This document shows, one piece after another, positions 59,210-64,000 of a stretch of 64,000 nucleotides of DNA. Position 1 is the first letter of the stretch; every line of letters begins with the position of its first letter. The DNA lies in the NCBI GenBank assembly GCA_013423385.1, contig BLZA01000017.1, forward strand, positions 992,001 to 1,056,000, in the 5' to 3' direction. This DNA comes from Naganishia liquefaciens. Lineage: Eukaryota > Basidiomycota > Tremellomycetes > Filobasidiales > Filobasidiaceae. Made by a program: the position numbers and the translations under genes. Below the pieces are notes generated by a model. The model was not told the DNA's origin. It saw only the letters and a program-made list of their open reading frames with translations, and searched no databases.

Positions 59210-60474
59210 TCAATGTACCTCGGGGACCGGAGTACTGGGTCTGGAGGGAGGGGTCGCCGTTCTAGAGGATCGGGGACTCGCCCGAGATCGTGAAGACAGT
59301 AGGCGAATAAGAACAGGTGGGCGCAAATTTGTTTCGGTCCTGCTGATGTCGTTCTCTAATGTGTCGATACGAGCCGGTTCAAGGTCTGAAAGCTTGGCCG
59401 ATCTGGGTCAAGGAAAGCTTACCGGGATTGCTTCCTGTCTGCTCTTCATTGTGGCCAGGACCACTTCTCACCGCGTCGACCTCACTCCTTTCCTGCTGAG
59501 AGGCGTTGCTCTTCGAGAAAGGATCGTCTTCCAGACGCTCGACGTAAGGAGGCGGTAGGGCGTCCAGGCAGGGGATTGACACGCCGGTCGAATTGAATGT
59601 CTTTCCGAGGGGTTCTGATTGTCGTCCTTTCTGTCGAAGATGATGTCTGTACTCCGCCAACGAACAGCTGACGCCTTGCTTGGTCAACACCGGAATGTCT
59701 TCAAGAGGCACTGGGTCATGTGATGAAAGCAGGCAGAGTCATGAGCTACAAGCTCCTGCGAAAATGTAGAGCCACACTTACTTACTGTATTGCTCAAACT
59801 CTCGAAAATCCTTGTTGCAATGTCGTGTGACAGACCATGGTACCGATAATGACGCGCAACGCCCTTCTGTATGCATTGCGCCTGAGTTTGAATCGAGTTT
59901 GACTTCCGAGTGGATACAGAGCAAGATGGATAATTGTCGTCGCTTGTTGGTTTCGACAAGGACGCGAACTGAGCGATCACCTGAAGGCACGACGGCCAGG
60001 CTTGAGGAATAGCCAGTCCTTACCTTTATATCGGCAATCCTTGGTTTCATCCTCCTTGCCCTGTTCAGCAGGAGTTTACAGGCGGTTCGCTCCTCCTCAT
60101 CAGGATAGCAATATTCACGCTGTGTTTGAATCGTTCGGAATCGGGTCCAATCAGAAGCAGTGGAATTGGGTACAATCAGAAGGACTAACCTCGCTGCTGC
60201 CCCGAAGAGAGCTCACAGTCTCCCCACACACGATGACGATTGATCCATTGATCCATACGGGGTGACTCATCCCGACAATGGCGAGAACTCTTTCTTATCT
60301 GAATAGATGTCCTGTGAATCACACGTCTTGGAGAACCTCACAGATGAGACTGCGAGGACTCGCTCTGATAGTCCAGAGTGCGACGAAAATGAAAGTGAAT
60401 AGAACGGTCGCTATTGCCGCCTCTCTGTCCTTAACGACTTCGCTACCGCGAGAAGCAAAACGGTAAAGAACAAG
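59210..60474 (-). CDS. Orphan one-TM protein with a PPxY motif (5' end unresolved)
   Basis: No family recognised. Six blocks join in phase: 60474-60323, 60265-60190, 60119-60024, 59980-59782, 59710-59423 and 59385-59210. The first block has one hydrophobic helix (TVLFTFIFVALW) after a charged segment. The rest is polar, with Arg-rich patches (LLLNRARRMKPR), a possible helix (HDIATRIFESL), the late motif LPPPYVERL (PPPY at 59544-59555) and a Ser/Arg/Pro-rich C-terminus ending STPVPEVH. A shorter model starts at the ATG at 60270, omits the TM block and gives 279 residues. PPxY is the ligand of WW domains such as those in the Rsp5/Nedd4 ubiquitin ligase, so an adaptor role is possible but unproven. 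Confidence 0.5.
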
Positions 60475-60914
60475 CTTTCGTTGTGGAAGCGATCGAGGAA
60501 CTGCAATCTCGAAAGAACACTATGAAAATCTGGAATCAGTGCCTGGAGAAAGCCTGATCAGATGCGCGAGTCATGCTCGAGAGAACGGCTCAAGAGCCGT
60601 TCAATGTCCTAGCATCGTATGAACTCGGAGAGGCCGACTCTGCCTGAAGGATCAATACTTGTCGCTCTCGCATGGCTTAACCCGATGCGTATGGACTGGC
60701 GACGAGTCTAGACGTCTAAGAACTATGCCATCGGATAGCCCATGAAAGTACTGACGACTGAAATATGACATACACTCAGGCTTCTTAGTCATCCTGGGAT
60801 GCTTCGAGTGTGCGCGAAACAACTGGCGATAGCAACTCTACAAGCATACATTACAACACCAACAGACATACCAAAGTGAGACGCGCAAGCGTAACGATAT
60901 GACAGACGTCTTGT
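60475..60914. other. Intergenic, upstream of the PPxY orphan / VMA6 3' region
   Basis: Probably includes missing 5' exon(s) of the orphan gene. An 8-bp perfect inverted repeat with a 4-base loop (GAACGGCT/AGCCGTTC) lies at 60583-60602. Confidence 0.3.
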
Positions 60915-62367
60915 CTAGTTTACAGGAATGTAGTCATTGATTCTCTCCTTGTTGTCCTGCATGATGCATTCCGCGATCTGGTGAACAATATCGGATGAGC
61001 CGAAATCCAGGTGATTCCCAGACATATTCATGCTCACCCAAACGAGATTCCGTATTTCCTGCTCCTTGAGCCTGATAAAGCTGTAAAAGACCGAGTACTG
61101 GAATTGCTGCAAGAACGAGCCGAGGTTGATTCGCATCTCGTGCTTGTAAAATTCATCTTCCAGACTGGTACCCTCTCCAGCCTCATCAATGTCGATCTCT
61201 TCCGAAGCGCCGTTGGACAGTCCTTTCTCAGCCGCATCGAAAAACGCCTTGTATTCCGCAATGTGCTCGACCGATGATTTGACGGATTCGACATCTTCGG
61301 CTCGCGCGAGCGCGTTGTTGCCTTCCGGGTACAGACGACCGATCGTCGGGAAGAGCCTGGCGCGCTGTTCTTTCGTCAATTCGGTACCGAAAGAATTGAG
61401 AGTGATGTTAATGGTGCGTCGGTCCGCCTCGAAGGCGAGAATTCGAGACATGAGCTCATTCGTTGGAGCGGGTAGCGTCTGGCAGAAATTGTTGAAGTCT
61501 TCCAAATAGGCTTTGTATAATGTGTTTCGGATGATTTCGATGTTGAGGTCGTCCAGGTCCTGCGCTGATAGACAGTCCTGGAAATAGGGAGCTGTGGAAG
61601 GATGGAGTGTCAGGACTGGGAAAAGCGATGGAGGGTGAAATACTAACCTAACGGAGTTTCCACGATGACGCTGTGATACAGCTCCTCTACGTTGGTGGCG
61701 ACGCATAATGCCGGCATAGTGTCAAAAACACCCAAAGGATGGCATCGCTCCAGCAGCTCGTGAGTGTCCCTTTCATGTAGTGTGCCCAGTGTAAGAAGAA
61801 TGACGTTATCGATCATGTACGAGTAACTTCAGGAACTATCAGTACTTGGACACTTGCATAAGTGCGAAAGATACTCACGTGATGTAGTCCATAAACGTCG
61901 ACAGAGGTTCCACTGCATTTGTGCGAATGTAGTTGAACTCGGCTACAAGCTTTTCCGTAGCCTGTAAAGTGTTTGTCAATTTGTCAATAAGCATGATCAT
62001 GTCTTCTATAGAGACTCTCGGCGTACCTTGTCACCAATCGTCGCTGTCGAAAGGGGAAGCGGTTCGTTGGCTAGGAAGTTGCCGTAGTCTGTCGCAGACA
62101 ATTGCAGACGGAAGTCTGAAATGGAGTAGAGCTCGAATCAGTAAAACAAGAATCGAACGGATGAGGAGAAGGCGAACCCACCTTCCAGATTCTCGCATTG
62201 AGTCAAGTTGTTATATTGCGCCTGCGTAAGTAGCCCGCCCTTGTACCCGCGCACGACTCCCTCCAGGAAGCCGGCAGACATCTTCATGAGGATCGAGCGA
62301 GAGGTAAGCCTCTCTATTTATTTGTCTCGAGAAAGGTGTTACGAACGTTGAAACCCAATGCCTCCAT
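60915..62367 (-). CDS. VMA6: V-type ATPase subunit d
   Basis: Exons 62367-62347 (21 nt), 62281-62182, 62115-62027, 61961-61879, 61826-61648 and 61591-60915 give 382 residues. Subunit d couples the V1 stalk to the rotating Vo ring in acidic organelles. The first exon codes MEALGFN, which joins [17 protein letters not shown] to give the family start (compare [16 protein letters not shown]). Further blocks: [63 protein letters not shown] and the C-terminal [15 protein letters not shown]. About 30 residues longer than yeast Vma6, mainly from an acidic insertion ([21 protein letters not shown]). Confidence 0.95.
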
Positions 62368-62865
62368 CCTAAATCTCTGATTCCAGTTCCGTCTTTGCGC
62401 TGCCTGTTTCGAGGAGGACTTTGGTCCAAGTCCCGAGGTCTATCCGTCTGTAGCGAGCTTCGGATGCGAACGCCTTGAGATGATATGGCTCTGGCGAATA
62501 CGTCTATCGCCTTGCCGTGCCACGATCACTGCTCGTGTCTTGACCTCGTCATGATCGGACGCCCGGCTGGGCAGCTATTAGTAAGCATCCCCGCCGCGGA
62601 ACCGGGTCGATCGAGGTGTTCGGAGAAGGGCGAAGGCGATGAGGTCTACTTGAGCGGATTCACCAAAGTTTGGTTTGTGCTTCAGCGATGCATACGACCG
62701 GACCCCTATCCTACTAAGTGATCTCCTGCTTGGGCTACCAGCAATTCACCTCTCATTTCAATCCGAAACCCCGGAGGAAAGCAGAAACAGAAGTCGCAGG
62801 TCAAGCTACAAACTCATCTCGCCGCGCAGATGGGCGACCGATGAAGGACCGAGTTACATACCAAA
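62368..62865. promoter_or_regulatory. Divergent promoter region, VMA6 / alpha-amylase
   Basis: 498 bases between opposed starts. A carbon-regulated amylase promoter is expected here, but I did not assign sites. Confidence 0.4.
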
Positions 62866-64000
62866 ATGCTCTTGCTTCGATACCTGTGGCTCTGCCTACA
62901 AGCGTTCCGGCTCGCTTACGCTCTCGACACTGACGGCTGGAGGCGACAAACCATATACCAAGTACTTCACCTTTGAGAACTCTTCCAGACATCTGCTGAT
63001 TGATCCACACGTACAGCTTTTGACGGACCGCTTCGCTAGAGAGGATGAGCTCGATGCTCCGTGCAACTTGCCGGAGAGGCAATATTGCGGCGGTAACTGG
63101 AAGGGACTGAGTAGGCCTCATCTAGCGCGAGGAAAAGACCAGACCCTGATCACCTACTTTTCTCATCGCTACAGTAAACAAGCTCGATTATATTCAGGGG
63201 ATGGGCTTTACCGCAATATGGATATCACCTGTAGTTGAAAACGAGGACGGAGGATACCATGGCTACTATACCCTCGACCATGACAGTACGTGCCTGCGAG
63301 AATCCTGCGTCCCGTAGACTTAGCCGGATTGCATTCTCAGAACTCAACTCCAATTTCGGAACACGGGAAGACCTTCAAACACTTTCTAGCGCTCTGCACG
63401 CAAGGGGAATGTACCTGATGGTAGATGTGGTCGTGAACCACGTTGGGTCTCCCCGAAATCAAGTCTTTCATCCGGACGACCGATACGGCTTGCTCAATCA
63501 GCCGGAAGATTACCATCCTCATTGCTGGATTCGAAACTATGACAACCAGACCGAGGTAGAGCAGTGTTGGATCGGAGAAGATCAGAGAGAAGCACTGGTC
63601 GACGTCAACACTGAATCTCCAAAAGTTGTGCGGGAGATGTACCGTTGGATTCGACAACTTGTCGCGGATTACGATATCGACGGTCTCAGGGTAGATACAG
63701 TCAAGCATGGTCAGCCTATGTTGCGACTTCGCTACCTTCCCAAGGCTAACGAAACTCTATACTTATGTACCTGTAGTGCGTAAATCGTTCTGGCCAGCTT
63801 TCGAGGAAGCTGCTGGAGTATTTTGCACTGGAGAAGTTTTGCACGGAGGTAGGCAACTTCTCGCGCTTGCAAGCCTTCGTTCCGCTCATCACAGCCTGGA
63901 TGCGATAGATCCAGCTTACACATACGCCTACCAAGGCGCGGTCTTGTCTTCCGTGCATAATTTCCCTCTGTTTTTCCCGTTAAGGTTTGCTATAAACCTG
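62866..64000 (+). CDS. Secreted alpha-amylase, GH13 (3' truncated by window)
   Basis: Exons 62866-62961, 63017-63110, 63175-63285, 63341-63709, 63777-63848 and 63909-64000 (continuing). The start [19 protein letters not shown] is a signal peptide, then [18 protein letters not shown] as in Taka-amylase. The GH13 conserved regions are present: region I DVVVNH, region [11 protein letters not shown] (nucleophile Asp) and region III GEVLHGD (acid/base Glu); the third catalytic Asp lies beyond the window. It hydrolyses internal alpha-1,4 bonds of starch. The intron 63849-63908 is 60 nt, without an in-frame stop, so retention would insert 20 residues right after GEVLHG; the spliced form [15 protein letters not shown] matches the family. 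Confidence 0.93.

Noticed and set aside
60583-60602. Perfect 8-bp inverted repeat with 4-base loop
   Set aside because: Too short to call a terminator or RNA gene in a eukaryote; noted only within the intergenic entry.

Overview
This is nuclear DNA from an intron-rich fungus, most probably a basidiomycete. Nearly every gene is cut by short introns of about 50-90 bases with GT-AG (sometimes GC-AG) borders. The gene set is typical fungal housekeeping: SEC23, STT3, TIM17, CTK3, FCF1, GAR1, BDP1, VMA6, a COP9 signalosome subunit and a Bdc1/BRD8-type bromodomain protein. I cannot name the species. Exon models below were built by hand from reading frame, splice-site sequence and family alignment from memory; no search or transcript evidence was available.

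Layout. 1-110: tail of a plus-strand gene. 0.3-10.0 kb: TTC27/Emw1 TPR protein (-), SEC23 (+), METTL21-type methyltransferase (+), YMC-type mitochondrial carrier (-). 10.5-15.8 kb: bromodomain NuA4-type subunit (-) divergent from CSN7 (+). 15.8-18.9 kb: accessory stretch with an orphan cysteine-rich gene, two minisatellites and a diverged dispersed repeat. 19-27.4 kb: CTK3 (-), PWWP/TFIIS-N protein (+), TIM17 (-), mitochondrial-type AsnRS (+). 28-37.8 kb: an orphan disordered protein (+), STT3 (-), a decayed duplicated segment, FCF1 (-) and a KEN-box protein (+). 38-48.7 kb: class I methyltransferase (-), GAR1 (+), MRI1 (+), GLO1 (-), prefoldin 1 (-), BDP1 (+). 48.8-57.5 kb: ABCC transporter (-) and PKA catalytic subunit (-). 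57.5-60.9 kb: a gene-poor gap that resolves into a PPxY-bearing one-TM orphan and a possible small secreted protein. 61-64 kb: VMA6 (-) and a secreted alpha-amylase (+) running off the end.

Most neighbours have unrelated jobs: secretion and glycosylation (SEC23, STT3), mitochondrial import, transport and translation (TIM17, carrier, AsnRS), RNA and ribosome biogenesis (FCF1, GAR1, BDP1), transcription and chromatin (bromodomain protein, CTK3, PWWP protein), signalling (PKA) and metabolism (MRI1, GLO1, amylase). I see no virus-like element, CRISPR array, rRNA or convincing tRNA.

The most striking signals are in splicing. TIM17 appears to contain consecutive exons of 26, 12, 11, 2 and 10 nt. 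The PWWP gene has an 8-nt exon and an in-frame TAG inside the PWWP fold. SEC23 has two successive GC-AG introns. A second 8-nt exon sits in the class I methyltransferase. At 33.8-34.3 kb there is an apparent inverted, collapsed copy of the CSN7-to-18.7-kb interval.
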